Of a stretch of DNA of 64,000 nucleotides, positions 50,054 through 58,609 are shown piece by piece. The number at the start of each line of letters is the position of its first letter. The first letter of the stretch is position 1. The stretch is from NCBI GenBank assembly GCA_900767675.1, contig CAAFZX010000044.1:62001-126000 (forward strand). The letters are read 5' to 3'. A model generated the notes under the pieces. The model made no database searches. It had not been told where the DNA came from and was given only the letters and a program-made list of their open reading frames with translations. Made by a program: the position numbers and the translations under genes. The DNA comes from an uncultured Collinsella sp. Lineage in GTDB: Bacteria; Actinomycetota; Coriobacteriia; Coriobacteriales; Coriobacteriaceae.

Positions 50054-50950
50054 ATGAAGCTTCAGCAGCTCAGATATGTCGTCAAAGTTGCCGAATGCGG
50101 CAGCATCACCGAGGCCTCGCGCCGACTCTTTGTGTCGCAGCCTTCGATTACCGCGTCGATCCGCGATCTCGAAAGCGAGATGGGTGTGCATATCTTTGAG
50201 CGCACCAACAAGGGTGTCATTGTGTCCGAGGAGGGCGAGACCTTCTTGGGCTACGCGCGCCAGGTGCTCGACCAGGCCGACCTGCTCGAGGGCAAGTACA
50301 AGGGCGCGTCCGAGCAGGTGCCGCACTTTAGTGTGAGCTGCCAGCACTATTCCTTTGCCGTTAATGCGTTTGTCGATGTAATCCGTGAGTTCGATGCTGC
50401 GCGCTATGACTTTACCCTGCGCGAGGAGCAGACTCACGAGATTATCGAGGACGTCGCGCATATGAAAAGCGAACTGGGCATTCTGTATCTGTCGGAGCAC
50501 AATCGCGAGGTCATCGAGCGCATGCTGGCGGCTAACGAGCTCGTGTTCGAAGGGCTCTTCTGCGCCACGCCACACGTCTTTGTGTGTGCCGACCATCCGC
50601 TGGCGGACCACGCCAGCGTGACGCTCGAAGACCTTGAGGACTACCCATTTTTGTCCTACGAGCAGGGCAGCTACAACTCGTTTTATTATTCCGAGGAGCT
50701 GACCTCGACGTTTGAGCGCCGCAAGAATATCCGCGTGCGCGACCGTGCGACGCTGTTCAACCTGGCCATGGGACTCAACGGCTACACGGTGTGTTCGGGC
50801 GTGATCAGCCACGAGCTCAACGGCCCCGGCATCATCTCGATTCCGCTCGATGTGGACGAGTACATGGAGATTGGCATCATCACGCGCAAGAACACGACAC
50901 TCACGCGCTACGGCCAAGCCTATATCGACGCGATTCGTCAGCATATCTAG
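50054..50950 (+). CDS. LysR-family regulator upstream of the MetE-like gene
   Basis: ATG 50054 follows GGGAGGG. The 298-residue protein begins MKLQQLRYVVKVAECGSITEASRRLFVSQPSITASIRDLE-type sequence, a classical LysR helix-turn-helix, and continues with an effector-binding domain (HFSVSCQHYSFAVNAFVDVIREF). It is 155 bp upstream of a methionine synthase-like gene. That intergenic region carries a perfect inverted repeat of LysR-box form. It therefore probably controls the methyltransferase. Confidence 0.92.
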   Translation: MKLQQLRYVVKVAECGSITEASRRLFVSQPSITASIRDLESEMGVHIFERTNKGVIVSEEGETFLGYARQVLDQADLLEGKYKGASEQVPHFSVSCQHYSFAVNAFVDVIREFDAARYDFTLREEQTHEIIEDVAHMKSELGILYLSEHNREVIERMLAANELVFEGLFCATPHVFVCADHPLADHASVTLEDLEDYPFLSYEQGSYNSFYYSEELTSTFERRKNIRVRDRATLFNLAMGLNGYTVCSGVISHELNGPGIISIPLDVDEYMEIGIITRKNTTLTRYGQAYIDAIRQHI

Positions 50951-50997
50951 GCTGCTGTGCTCCGCGCGGGTCAAATTTCTTTATGGCAGTCCAGACT

Positions 50998-51018
50998 GAT
51001 ATAGGAATCATCTATATC
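50998..51018. promoter_or_regulatory. LysR-box-like inverted repeat before the MetE-like gene
   Basis: GATATAG (50998-51004) and CTATATC (51012-51018) are perfect 7-bp arms with a 7-bp spacer. A second palindrome, TATGAGCGCTCATA, lies at 51052-51065, and TATATT at 51034-51039 is a possible -10 between them. Confidence 0.55.
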
Positions 51019-51105
51019 AAACTGTTGTAAACGTATATTTTACGATGGCCATATGAGCGCTCATACTCTGTCCCAGTAAAGCAACCAATGCAAAGGGAGA
51101 TATCT

Positions 51106-52239
51106 ATGAGTGCTTTAACCACGCTGAACGCGCCGTTTCGCGCCGATATCGTCGGCAGTTTTCTTCGTCCGCAGGCCGTAAAGGACGCCCGTGCCGCCTA
51201 TGTCGCGGGTAAACTCGACGCTTCCGGCCTTAAGGCCGTCGAGGACGAGGCCATCCGCGACTTAGTGGCCAAGCAGAAGGCTGCCGGCCTGCAGGTGATT
51301 ACCGATGGCGAGTTCCGCCGCAGCTACTGGCACCTCGATTTTATGTGGGGCCTCAACGGCATTGAGCGCCGCGCCTCGCGCACGGGCTACATGTTCCACG
51401 ATGAGGAGACTACCGCCGACACCGCCGTGGTAACCGGTCCCATTAGCGGCGAGAATCATCCGTTCGTCGAGCACTTCAAATTTATCAAGTCGCTCGAGGG
51501 AGAGGGCCAGGTCGCGCGCCAGACCATTCCGGCGCCGATCCAGACGTTCTCCGAAGTCACACTCGACCGCTGCGATGGCCAGCAGGAGAGTCTGCACGCC
51601 GTCTACAAGACCGACGAAGAGCTCGTCGATGCCATTGCCGCAGCATACCGCACCGTGATTGCTGACCTGTATGCCGCGGGCTGCCGCAACATCCAGTTTG
51701 ATGACTGCACCTGGGGCATCTACTGCGATACCGATTTTGTTGCCAAAACCGGCATGAGCCCGATCGACCTGCAAAAGGTAAGCGAGCTGGGCGTGGCGCT
51801 CAACAATGCCGCCATCGAGGGCAAGCCCGACGATCTGGTTATCAACACGCATGTATGCCGTGGCAACTACCACTCCACCTACGCTTTTGAAGGCGGCTAC
51901 GATCCCATCGCGCCGTACCTGTTTGCGCATGAGGGCGTCGACGCTTTCTATCTGGAGTTCGACACGCCGCGCGCCGGCGGTTTTGAGCCGCTCAAGTACG
52001 TTGCCCCGGGCAAGAAGGTCGTGCTGGGCTTGGTAACCACCAAGGCGGCAGAGCTCGAGAACGAGGATGTTATCGTCGAGCGCATCCGCGAAGCCGCAAA
52101 GTACGTGCCGCTCGAGAACCTGTACCTGTCGCCCCAGTGCGGTTTTGCCAGCTGCGAGATTGGCAACAAGCTGACCGAGGACGAGCAGTGGGCAAAGATT
52201 GCGCTGGTCAGGCGTATTGCCGAGCGCGTTTGGAAGTAG
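51106..52239 (+). CDS. MetE-like cobalamin-independent methyltransferase (single-domain, YxjG type)
   Basis: ATG 51106 follows GGGAG. The 377-residue protein corresponds to the C-terminal catalytic barrel of MetE. Visible are ADIVGSFLRP near 13-22, ITDGEFRRSYWHLDF, FDDCTWGIY and the zinc ligands H249 and C251 in NTHVCRGNYH and C345 in SPQCGF. Such short forms methylate homocysteine or related thiols, often with a methyl donor other than methyltetrahydrofolate triglutamate. The upstream LysR gene and palindrome suggest regulation by sulfur or methionine supply. Confidence 0.9.
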   Translation: MSALTTLNAPFRADIVGSFLRPQAVKDARAAYVAGKLDASGLKAVEDEAIRDLVAKQKAAGLQVITDGEFRRSYWHLDFMWGLNGIERRASRTGYMFHDEETTADTAVVTGPISGENHPFVEHFKFIKSLEGEGQVARQTIPAPIQTFSEVTLDRCDGQQESLHAVYKTDEELVDAIAAAYRTVIADLYAAGCRNIQFDDCTWGIYCDTDFVAKTGMSPIDLQKVSELGVALNNAAIEGKPDDLVINTHVCRGNYHSTYAFEGGYDPIAPYLFAHEGVDAFYLEFDTPRAGGFEPLKYVAPGKKVVLGLVTTKAAELENEDVIVERIREAAKYVPLENLYLSPQCGFASCEIGNKLTEDEQWAKIALVRRIAERVWK

Positions 52240-52286
52240 CGTTACCGTTTGCAGGTGACGGCGGGTGCGAGACATGGCGTATCACG

Positions 52287-52292
52287 TACAAT
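52287..52292 (+). promoter_or_regulatory. -10 element upstream of the uraA-like gene
   Basis: TACAAT lies 70 bp upstream of the start codon; a -35 is not clear. The leader between shows no recognisable PyrR or purine riboswitch element. Confidence 0.4.
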
Positions 52293-52362
52293 GGTTCGGA
52301 TCGTATCGTTCGGGCAGGTTATCCGATATGCCTGATCGCCCTTCCATCATGAAAGGACTTCC

Positions 52363-53697
52363 ATGTCCCAATCCTCGACGCCCGCCGTCACCGATGCCAT
52401 CTACGATGCATCGTCGCTCGGCCGCCCGCGCATGTTTGTGTTGGGTTTGCAACACATGTTTGCGATGTTCGGAGCCACGGTGCTCGTGCCTGTGCTCACC
52501 GGCCTTTCCGTTTCGACGACGCTTCTGTTCGCCGGCATCGGCACGCTGCTGTTTCATTTTCTATCGCGCGGTAAGGTGCCCGCGTTCCTGGGCTCGTCGT
52601 TTGCCTTTATCGCGGGTTATGCCGCCATTGCGCCCAACGGCGAGGCCGAGCTTTTGCCCTACGCTTGCTTGGGCGTAGCTTGTGCCGGCCTGCTCTATCC
52701 GGTGCTTGCGGCCTTGTTCCGCGCCTTTGGCGCCAAGCGTGTCATGCGTTTCTTCCCGCCGGTGGTGACTGGCCCCATCGTCATTTCCATCGGCTTGATC
52801 CTGGCAAGCTCTGCCATTGCCAACTGCCAGACCAACTGGTTTGTTGCTGCTATTGCCGTTGCCGTGATCATCATCTGCAACATTTGGGGCCGCGGCATGG
52901 TCAAGATCGTGCCGATTCTGCTGGGCGTTGTGGTGAGCTATGCCGTTGCGGCCGCGCTGGGCGAGGTCGACTTCTCTGGCGTCGCAGCCGCCCCCTGGGT
53001 TGGCTTGCCCGTCGTGTGGGACAACACCGTGTTTGCGCTCTTTGGACCGCAGTTCGATAGCAGTCTTGCCACGACGGCCATTATCACCATCATGCCACTG
53101 GCCTTTGCGACCATGATTGAGCACATTGGAGATATTTCCGCCATTGGCTCTACCTGCGAACGCAATTACATTGCCGATCCCGGTCTGCACCGTACCCTGC
53201 TCGGCGATGGCCTGGCGACTATCTTGGCATCGCTCTTTGGCGCCCCTGCCAATACGACGTATGGTGAGAACACCGGTGTGCTTGCCCTGACGCGCGTGTT
53301 CGACCCGCGCGTGATTCGCATTGCCGCCTGCTGTGCCATTGTGCTTTCGTTCTGCCCCAAGTTTGCTGCGGTGATTGCCGCCATGCCGGCGTGCGTTATC
53401 GGCGGTGTGTCGCTCGTGCTCTACGGCATGATCAGCGCCGTTGGTGTACGTAACCTCATCGAGAACCAGGTTGATTTCCAGAACAACCGCAACGTGCTGG
53501 TGGCGGCTCTGGTGCTCGTGCTTTCGCTCGGCATTGCCTACAGTACCACCGGCGCCATCGTGCTGGAGCTGGGCGGCGTGACGATTTCGCTTTCGGGCCT
53601 TGCCGTGGGCTCGCTGGTGGGCATTGTGCTCAACGCCATCCTGCCCGGTAACGACTTTGAGTTCGATACTTCCGAGCTTGAGGAGACTGCTGAATAG
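52363..53697 (+). CDS. uraA: NCS2-family uracil permease (UraA-like)
   Basis: ATG 52363 follows AAGGACTTCC. The 444-residue protein has about 13 hydrophobic helices. It begins with FVLGLQHMFAMFGATVLVP and KVPAFLGSSFAFI and has the NCS2 signature region MIEHIGDISAIGSTCER and GAPANTTYGENTGVLALT. These match proton-coupled uracil transporters such as UraA/PyrP. Substrate is inferred from similarity, and xanthine cannot be fully excluded. Single-gene unit with its own terminator. Confidence 0.88.
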   Translation: MSQSSTPAVTDAIYDASSLGRPRMFVLGLQHMFAMFGATVLVPVLTGLSVSTTLLFAGIGTLLFHFLSRGKVPAFLGSSFAFIAGYAAIAPNGEAELLPYACLGVACAGLLYPVLAALFRAFGAKRVMRFFPPVVTGPIVISIGLILASSAIANCQTNWFVAAIAVAVIIICNIWGRGMVKIVPILLGVVVSYAVAAALGEVDFSGVAAAPWVGLPVVWDNTVFALFGPQFDSSLATTAIITIMPLAFATMIEHIGDISAIGSTCERNYIADPGLHRTLLGDGLATILASLFGAPANTTYGENTGVLALTRVFDPRVIRIAACCAIVLSFCPKFAAVIAAMPACVIGGVSLVLYGMISAVGVRNLIENQVDFQNNRNVLVAALVLVLSLGIAYSTTGAIVLELGGVTISLSGLAVGSLVGIVLNAILPGNDFEFDTSELEETAE

Positions 53698-53716
53698 CAG
53701 CTGCGTTCAGCCAAAT

Positions 53717-53762
53717 TAAAAATGGCGTCCATGCGTATGTACGCGTGGATGCCATTTTTAAT
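53717..53762. terminator. Bidirectional intrinsic terminator
   Basis: AAAAATGGC and GCCATTTTT flank an inner TCCA/TGGA helix and GCG/CGC, giving a long stem with T-runs on both strands. It serves the uraA-like gene and the convergent esterase, whose stop lies inside the stem. Confidence 0.88.
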
Positions 53763-54423
53763 GCGTCAGTATCCAGTGGATGCCGCGTGCCATGCGCAGG
53801 TCAGTTTGGGTAAAGTGATTGCCGGGGTTGAGCTCCAGCGTTGTTGGAATGTCACGCTCGATAAACAGCTCTTCCATCGCGCGCGTATCGTCGAGTACGT
53901 GCCGCATCATGCGGTTGGGCGTCTTGGTTTCCTTTTTGCCGAGTGACAGATAGACGGCGTCGGGCGTAGCTGTCATCGTGCGCTCGCGCGCGTAGTCGAT
54001 AAAGCCGGGGAACCACAGCGACCCCGATGCACTCGCCGCGCGCTCAAAGACATCTGTTTGCCAAAGTGCCCACAGTGCAAAAAGGCCCGCCAACGAGTAG
54101 CCGGCAATGCCGCGCCAGGTGGGCGGCTGAGGAAGCGACGACTCGGCCTCTGGGATTATCCAGTTCAACAGCTCATCGAGAAATCCGGATGCCTGACCGC
54201 CAAAGGGCTCGGCATCGCGCACGGTTCCGTCGCATCCCCAGGGGCTCAGCTCGCGATTCCAGTTGAGGCTGCCAATGCCGACAAGCGTGAAGGGCGGGCA
54301 GTTGAGCTCTCGGCAGCGTTCATAAACCTCCGTGCCGTCGCCCATGACCACGGGAAGATAGATGGCCGGTGCGCTTTCGGCATGCTGTGCATGAACGGTT
54401 ATCTGCTTTTGATGCGCTTCCAT
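53758..54423 (-). CDS. Esterase D-like alpha/beta hydrolase
   Basis: I chose ATG 54423 (221 residues), with GAGAGAAG upstream; the open frame extends 16 codons further. The core has AIYLPVVMGDGTEVYERC, FTLVGIGSLNWNRELSPWGC, and the nucleophile elbow GYSLAGLFALWA near 104-115. LNPGNHFTQTD near the end supplies the His. This is the Esterase (PF00756-like) fold of siderophore or other ester hydrolases, without a signal peptide. The substrate is unknown. Its last codons overlap the shared terminator with uraA. Confidence 0.85.
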   Translation of the reverse strand: MEAHQKQITVHAQHAESAPAIYLPVVMGDGTEVYERCRELNCPPFTLVGIGSLNWNRELSPWGCDGTVRDAEPFGGQASGFLDELLNWIIPEAESSLPQPPTWRGIAGYSLAGLFALWALWQTDVFERAASASGSLWFPGFIDYARERTMTATPDAVYLSLGKKETKTPNRMMRHVLDDTRAMEELFIERDIPTTLELNPGNHFTQTDLRMARGIHWILTH

Positions 54424-54537
54424 GACGGGCTTCTCTCGGCGTTGTGATATCGACGGCCCCCATTGTCGCACGCCGGCTCATGCAGGTTGGGCTAGACCAA
54501 AGACAATCTCGTGCATACCCTGCGGACGCATATGGAA

Positions 54538-54573
54538 AACGCCACCGCCGGAGGGGAGCTCGGCGGTGGCGTT
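54538..54573 (-). terminator. Intrinsic terminator of the first surface-protein gene
   Basis: AACGCCACCGCC and GGCGGTGGCGTT form a perfect 12-bp stem. On the minus strand it is followed by TTTT. It lies 58 bp past the stop of the gene at 54631. Confidence 0.85.
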
Positions 54574-54630
54574 GTTAAACGGTGCTGGGACTCGGGGCCT
54601 TCGCGGGAGCTGCCATGTGCGCAGAGGCGT

Positions 54631-56343
54631 CTAAGAGCGCTTGCGGCTCGCCATGGTGCCTGCGGCGATAGCGGCTGTTCCCGCAAGGACGGTTGCCACG
54701 ATGGCCGCACCCGAGGTGTCGCCGGTTGCCGCGAGCACGCCGGTAGTCTTGGCTTTCGTGATTGAAGCCGCAACGGCCTTGGTCGGCTTTGAGCCCTCAG
54801 GCTTGGGGTTCTGCTTGGACTCCGCGGGCTTGCTTTCTGCGGGCTTGGTCTCGTCGGGCTTGGGGTCTTCCGGCTTGGCTACCTCGGGAGGTGCGATGAC
54901 CATGCTCTTGGCGACAGCTTCGTTATAGGGGGAGTCGATCACAGCGTCGCCCGTGCCGATGGCTTGGCCTGCCTCGTAGATGCCGTCACGGAGCTTGCGA
55001 TAGTCAATGACCTTGCCGCCTTCGGGCGTCTGGATGGCGGCGTTCTCAATCTTGATGGTGCCGATTGTCTTGCCGTCAGCGCTCATGGCACGGGCAAAGA
55101 TTGCCGCTGTATCTCCTTCGGCCGTTACCTTGCTGCGGATGATCGAGATGACTGCGGGTGTGACGCCCTCGCTGGTCTGGGCGATGATGCCGATGTTCTC
55201 GCCTTGGGGCTCGGGGCTCGTCTCACCATCTTGGTTTTCGCTGTAGGGGATGGGGCCGTCGCCGTTCTCGACATAGCGGGCTATGGCCTTGACAACGGAG
55301 TCGCTGATGTAGATGTGGCCACCCTCCTCGTTGGGTCGATCGTTTCTGGTGGAGAATGCAGCCGAAACCTCGCCTTCCGCAAACGCGTCCACGGTGGAGC
55401 CGTTCTTGACGACGATATCGTCTTGGTAGGTGAAGAGGGCAATGGCGTCACCGTATCTGCCTTTACTTGCGCGGACTGTCACGTTTGCATGATCGAGTGT
55501 GATGCCCTTGTGGGCATAGACGCCATATTCAACACCGTTTGCGTTGAGGGAGGCGTTTGTGGCTGCGAGGCTGCCCTTGGCCTCGACGGCAGCGTCTTTC
55601 TCGGAGCTTGCCTCGACCGTCCCGCCACCCTTGATGGTGAGGTTCTTGCCGGTCCCAATACCCTTGTCCTCGGTAGCCCTGGCGGTGACGACTCCGCTGT
55701 CGTCAATCGTGATATTGCCGTTTGCCCTGATGCCATCCGATGCACCCGTGGCGTTGACGTTGCCCGAACCTTTGATAGCGAGATCACCCCCGGCATTGAT
55801 GGCATCAAACCCAGTGCTCGTGGCGTTGACGGATCCGGCTCCGTCGATGTTGATATTACCCGTGGAGAGGATAGCGTCCTCAGTAGATGTCACGCTGAGC
55901 GTGCTGCCCGCGTCGCCTTGGATATTGAGCTCGGCATTCTCGTTAGTGCCATGAGAAGCCTTGATGCCTTCGATCCAGTCGGCAGTGACGATGTTGTTTC
56001 CCGAGTAATTCACGTTGAGCTTGCCTGCGGCCTGGATCTCGCCGCCGTTATAGTTGTTGAGCTTCAAGTCGTCGGCGCCGTCCCACGACCAGGTACCGGC
56101 CTCGTCGCTCGCCGCGGTGTTGTACTTGTTGCCGCCGACCTTGACCCATTCCGCTGCGAGCGAGACGCTCGGCATGAGCAGCGAGCTCACCGTGAGCGCG
56201 CACACGGCGCCCGCGACGATGCGGCTCGTCACGCGGCGCCAGCTGCCGTGCGCGAGTCCTATGCGACGGCGAACGTCGGGTTCGGCAACATGGGTTCCGG
56301 CGGTAGTGTCATTGCGTTTGGGGGTCGTGAACAAGGCTGCCAT
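54631..56343 (-). CDS. Sortase-anchored beta-helix surface protein, copy 1
   Basis: ATG 56343 has GGGAG five bases upstream; upstream ATGs in the frame lie in duplicated non-coding sequence. The 570-residue protein has a long N-terminus and signal segment (RIVAGAVCALTVSSLLMPSV, cleaved near SLAAEW at 67-72). A region of short repeats follows (GNINIDGAGSVNATSTGFDAI, GDLAIKGSGNVNATGASDGI and similar, period about 20-22), as in parallel beta-helix carbohydrate-binding proteins of the DUF4353 type. A Pro/Lys/Glu-rich wall-spanning stretch leads to LAATGD near 536, a hydrophobic helix and RKRS. LAxTG is the motif of class E sortases. It is probably a cell-wall adhesin or glycan-binding protein. 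It is about 60% similar to its neighbour. Confidence 0.85.
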   Translation of the reverse strand: MAALFTTPKRNDTTAGTHVAEPDVRRRIGLAHGSWRRVTSRIVAGAVCALTVSSLLMPSVSLAAEWVKVGGNKYNTAASDEAGTWSWDGADDLKLNNYNGGEIQAAGKLNVNYSGNNIVTADWIEGIKASHGTNENAELNIQGDAGSTLSVTSTEDAILSTGNINIDGAGSVNATSTGFDAINAGGDLAIKGSGNVNATGASDGIRANGNITIDDSGVVTARATEDKGIGTGKNLTIKGGGTVEASSEKDAAVEAKGSLAATNASLNANGVEYGVYAHKGITLDHANVTVRASKGRYGDAIALFTYQDDIVVKNGSTVDAFAEGEVSAAFSTRNDRPNEEGGHIYISDSVVKAIARYVENGDGPIPYSENQDGETSPEPQGENIGIIAQTSEGVTPAVISIIRSKVTAEGDTAAIFARAMSADGKTIGTIKIENAAIQTPEGGKVIDYRKLRDGIYEAGQAIGTGDAVIDSPYNEAVAKSMVIAPPEVAKPEDPKPDETKPAESKPAESKQNPKPEGSKPTKAVAASITKAKTTGVLAATGDTSGAAIVATVLAGTAAIAAGTMASRKRS

Positions 56344-56487
56344 GGTTGCTCCCGTTCTCATAGGGCCTATACGGCTAGGTTCAGCGTATCTGCTGGATGT
56401 TGCCGGCGGTAGTGCCGTTTGGAGGGCAAAATGGCCAAAATGGGGGAGAAATAGGCCGCACGCCGGCGCAGGGACCGACGCTAAAAG

Positions 56488-56593
56488 AAAAGCGCGGGGC
56501 CGCATGGCGACTCCGCGCTTTATTGTTCAGCTTTTGCAGCCTTGCCCTTGCGCTACGAAGAAGTAGACGAGGAAGGCAAGGGCCGCGATCCAC
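56488..56593 (-). repeat. Duplicated terminator and relic of the permease 3' end
   Basis: A hairpin at 56488-56521 (AAAGCGCGG with CCGCGCTTT) matches the permease terminator at 58548-58584. Next to it 56551-56593 matches 58613-58655, the last codons of the purine permease gene, at 42 of 43 positions. Both are leftovers of the tandem duplication that produced the two surface-protein genes; offset about 2,062 bp. Confidence 0.85.
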
Positions 56594-56614
56594 CCGTCCT
56601 GTGCGAAAAAGTGT

Positions 56615-58402
56615 TTACGAGCGTTTGCGACTCGCCAGGGCGCCTGTGACGATAGCGGCCGTTCCTACAAGGGCGGTCGCTATGATGGCTGCGCTCGAGG
56701 CGTCGCCGGTTGCCGCGAGCTTGCCGGTGGTCTTGGCTCCCGTGGCTGCAACTGCAACGGTCTTGGTTGTCTTTGTGCCCTCGGACTTGGAACCCTCGGG
56801 CTTGGTCTCGCCTGGCTTCTCCTCGGGTTTGATCTCCTCGGGAGGCACGGTGACCGTGCGCTTGGCGACAGCGGCGTCATAGGGGGAGTCGATCGTGGCG
56901 TCGCCCGTGCCGATGGTTTGACCTGCCTCGTAGGAGATGCTGGGGCCGTACTCTTCTTCGTAGCGATAGTTAATGATCTTGCCGCCTGCGGGCGTCTGGA
57001 TGGGAGCGCCTTCGATCTCGATGGTGCCGATCGCCTTGCCATCCTCGCTTATGGCAAGAGCGAAGATTGCCGCCGTGTCTCCCTCGGCCGTGAGCTTGCT
57101 GCGGACGATCGAGATACTCGCGGGCGTGATGCCCTCGTAGGTCTGGGCGAAGATACCGATGTTCAGACCCCTAGGCTCAGGGATGACCTCGCCGCTTTGG
57201 TCGTTGCTGTAGTGATCGGGGCCATCGCCACCGGTCTCGACATAGCGGGCTATAGCCTTAACAACGGAGTCGCTGATGTAGATGTGGCCGCCAGCGACGT
57301 TTGGCTGGTGGTTTCTGGTAGAGATTGCAACCGAGAATTTGCCTTCTGCGAACGCGTCCACGATGGAACCATTCTTGATGACGATGTCGTCCCCGTCAGT
57401 GATGAGGGCGATGGCCTGGCCGCCGCTCGCGCTTGTGCGGACCGTCACGGTCGCGTGATCGAGCGTAACGCCCTTGTAGGCATAGACACCATATTCAACA
57501 CCGCTTGCGTCAAGGGAGGCGTTCGTGACCGCGAGACTACCCTCAGCGTCGACGGCAAGATCTCCCTGGGAGCTTGCCTCGACCTGGCTGCCGCCCGAGA
57601 TGTCGATGTTGCCGTCAGCCCAAATCGCCGCTTCTTCTATCGAGCTTGCTTCTACCTTGCCACCGCCTTTGATGATCAGGTCACTGCCCGCGGCGATGCC
57701 GTAACCTTCGCTTCCTTTAGCGATCACTGTGCCAGAGGAATCGATGGTGGTCTTGCCCTTGGATTGGTTGCCTTCGGTACCGCCCGTTGCATTCACGGTG
57801 CCCGAGCCCGTGATAGAGAGATCGCCCTTTGCCTCAATTCCGTCGGAAGTAGTGCTTGTGGTGTTCACAGTGCCTGGGCCAGAAATGGAGAGGTCGCCTG
57901 TGGATTTAATTGCATCGGCCTCAGCTGTCACATTGAGCTCATCCGTGCTATTCGAGCTCGTTATGTTCAACTCTGCTTTCTGGCTAGTGCCATCCTGCGC
58001 CTTGATGGCGGCTCCGGTGTAATCGGGCTCGGTTTTCACGGTGTTCTTGCCCTCGTAGGCAATGTTGAGCTTGCCCGCAGCCTGGATCGCACCGCCGTCA
58101 TAGCCGTTGAGCTTCATATCGTCGGCGCCGTCCCAGCTCCAGGTGCCGGCGGCGTCTCCCGTGGGCCCCGCGGCCGCTTCGTGGCGGACGCCGCCAACGT
58201 CCACCCACTCCGCCGCGAGCGAGACGCTCGGCATGAGCAGCGAACTTACCGTGAGCGCGCAGGCCAGGCCGCAGACGATGCGGCGCGTCACGCGGCGCCA
58301 GCTGCCGTGCGCGAGCAGCGTGCGACGGTGCACGTCGGGCTCGACAAAATGGGCTCCTGAGGTTTTATCATTGCGCTTGGGGGTCGTGAACAAGGCGGCC
58401 AT
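56615..58402 (-). CDS. Sortase-anchored beta-helix surface protein, copy 2
   Basis: ATG 58402 follows GGGAG. The 595-residue protein shares the start MAALFTTPKRND, the signal segment (LTVSSLLMPSVSLAAEW), the beta-helix-like repeats (GDLSISGPGTVNTTSTTSDGI, GDLSITGSGTVNATGGTEG), HIYISDSVVKAIARYVE, and the C-terminus LAATGD, helix, RKRS with the gene downstream. Its repeat region has one more repeat and its Pro-rich linker is shorter (PEEKPGETKPEGSKSEG). It should be exported and anchored to the wall by a class E-type sortase; no sortase gene is in the window. It lies between the purine permease and copy 1 and is probably the parent copy, because its upstream region contains the intact permease gene end. 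Confidence 0.85.
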   Translation of the reverse strand: MAALFTTPKRNDKTSGAHFVEPDVHRRTLLAHGSWRRVTRRIVCGLACALTVSSLLMPSVSLAAEWVDVGGVRHEAAAGPTGDAAGTWSWDGADDMKLNGYDGGAIQAAGKLNIAYEGKNTVKTEPDYTGAAIKAQDGTSQKAELNITSSNSTDELNVTAEADAIKSTGDLSISGPGTVNTTSTTSDGIEAKGDLSITGSGTVNATGGTEGNQSKGKTTIDSSGTVIAKGSEGYGIAAGSDLIIKGGGKVEASSIEEAAIWADGNIDISGGSQVEASSQGDLAVDAEGSLAVTNASLDASGVEYGVYAYKGVTLDHATVTVRTSASGGQAIALITDGDDIVIKNGSIVDAFAEGKFSVAISTRNHQPNVAGGHIYISDSVVKAIARYVETGGDGPDHYSNDQSGEVIPEPRGLNIGIFAQTYEGITPASISIVRSKLTAEGDTAAIFALAISEDGKAIGTIEIEGAPIQTPAGGKIINYRYEEEYGPSISYEAGQTIGTGDATIDSPYDAAVAKRTVTVPPEEIKPEEKPGETKPEGSKSEGTKTTKTVAVAATGAKTTGKLAATGDASSAAIIATALVGTAAIVTGALASRKRS

Positions 58403-58547
58403 GGTTACTCCCATCCTCATAGGGCCTATGCGATTACGCCCAGCATATCTGCAGGATGTAGCCGGCGGTAGTGCCGTTTGGAGGGCAAAATGTCCAAAAC
58501 TTGGGAAGCAATACATCGCGCGTCCGTGTGGTGCCTGGCTTTAAAAG

Positions 58548-58584
58548 CAAAGCGCGGAGCCGCTCGATGCGACTCCGCGCTTTG
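58548..58584 (-). terminator. Intrinsic terminator of the purine permease gene
   Basis: CAAAGCGCGGAG and CTCCGCGCTTTG form a perfect 12-bp stem with a 13-nt loop, followed on the minus strand by GCTTTTAAAG. Confidence 0.8.
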
Positions 58585-58609
58585 CTGTTTGGTATTGCGA
58601 ATCTTGCGC

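Noticed and set aside
50951..51105. Cobalamin or SAM riboswitch before the MetE-like gene
   Set aside because: None of the conserved boxes of either riboswitch is visible; the palindromes fit LysR control instead.
56344..56505. N-terminal extension of surface protein copy 1
   Set aside because: It corresponds to duplicated non-coding sequence, and GGGAG precedes ATG 56343.
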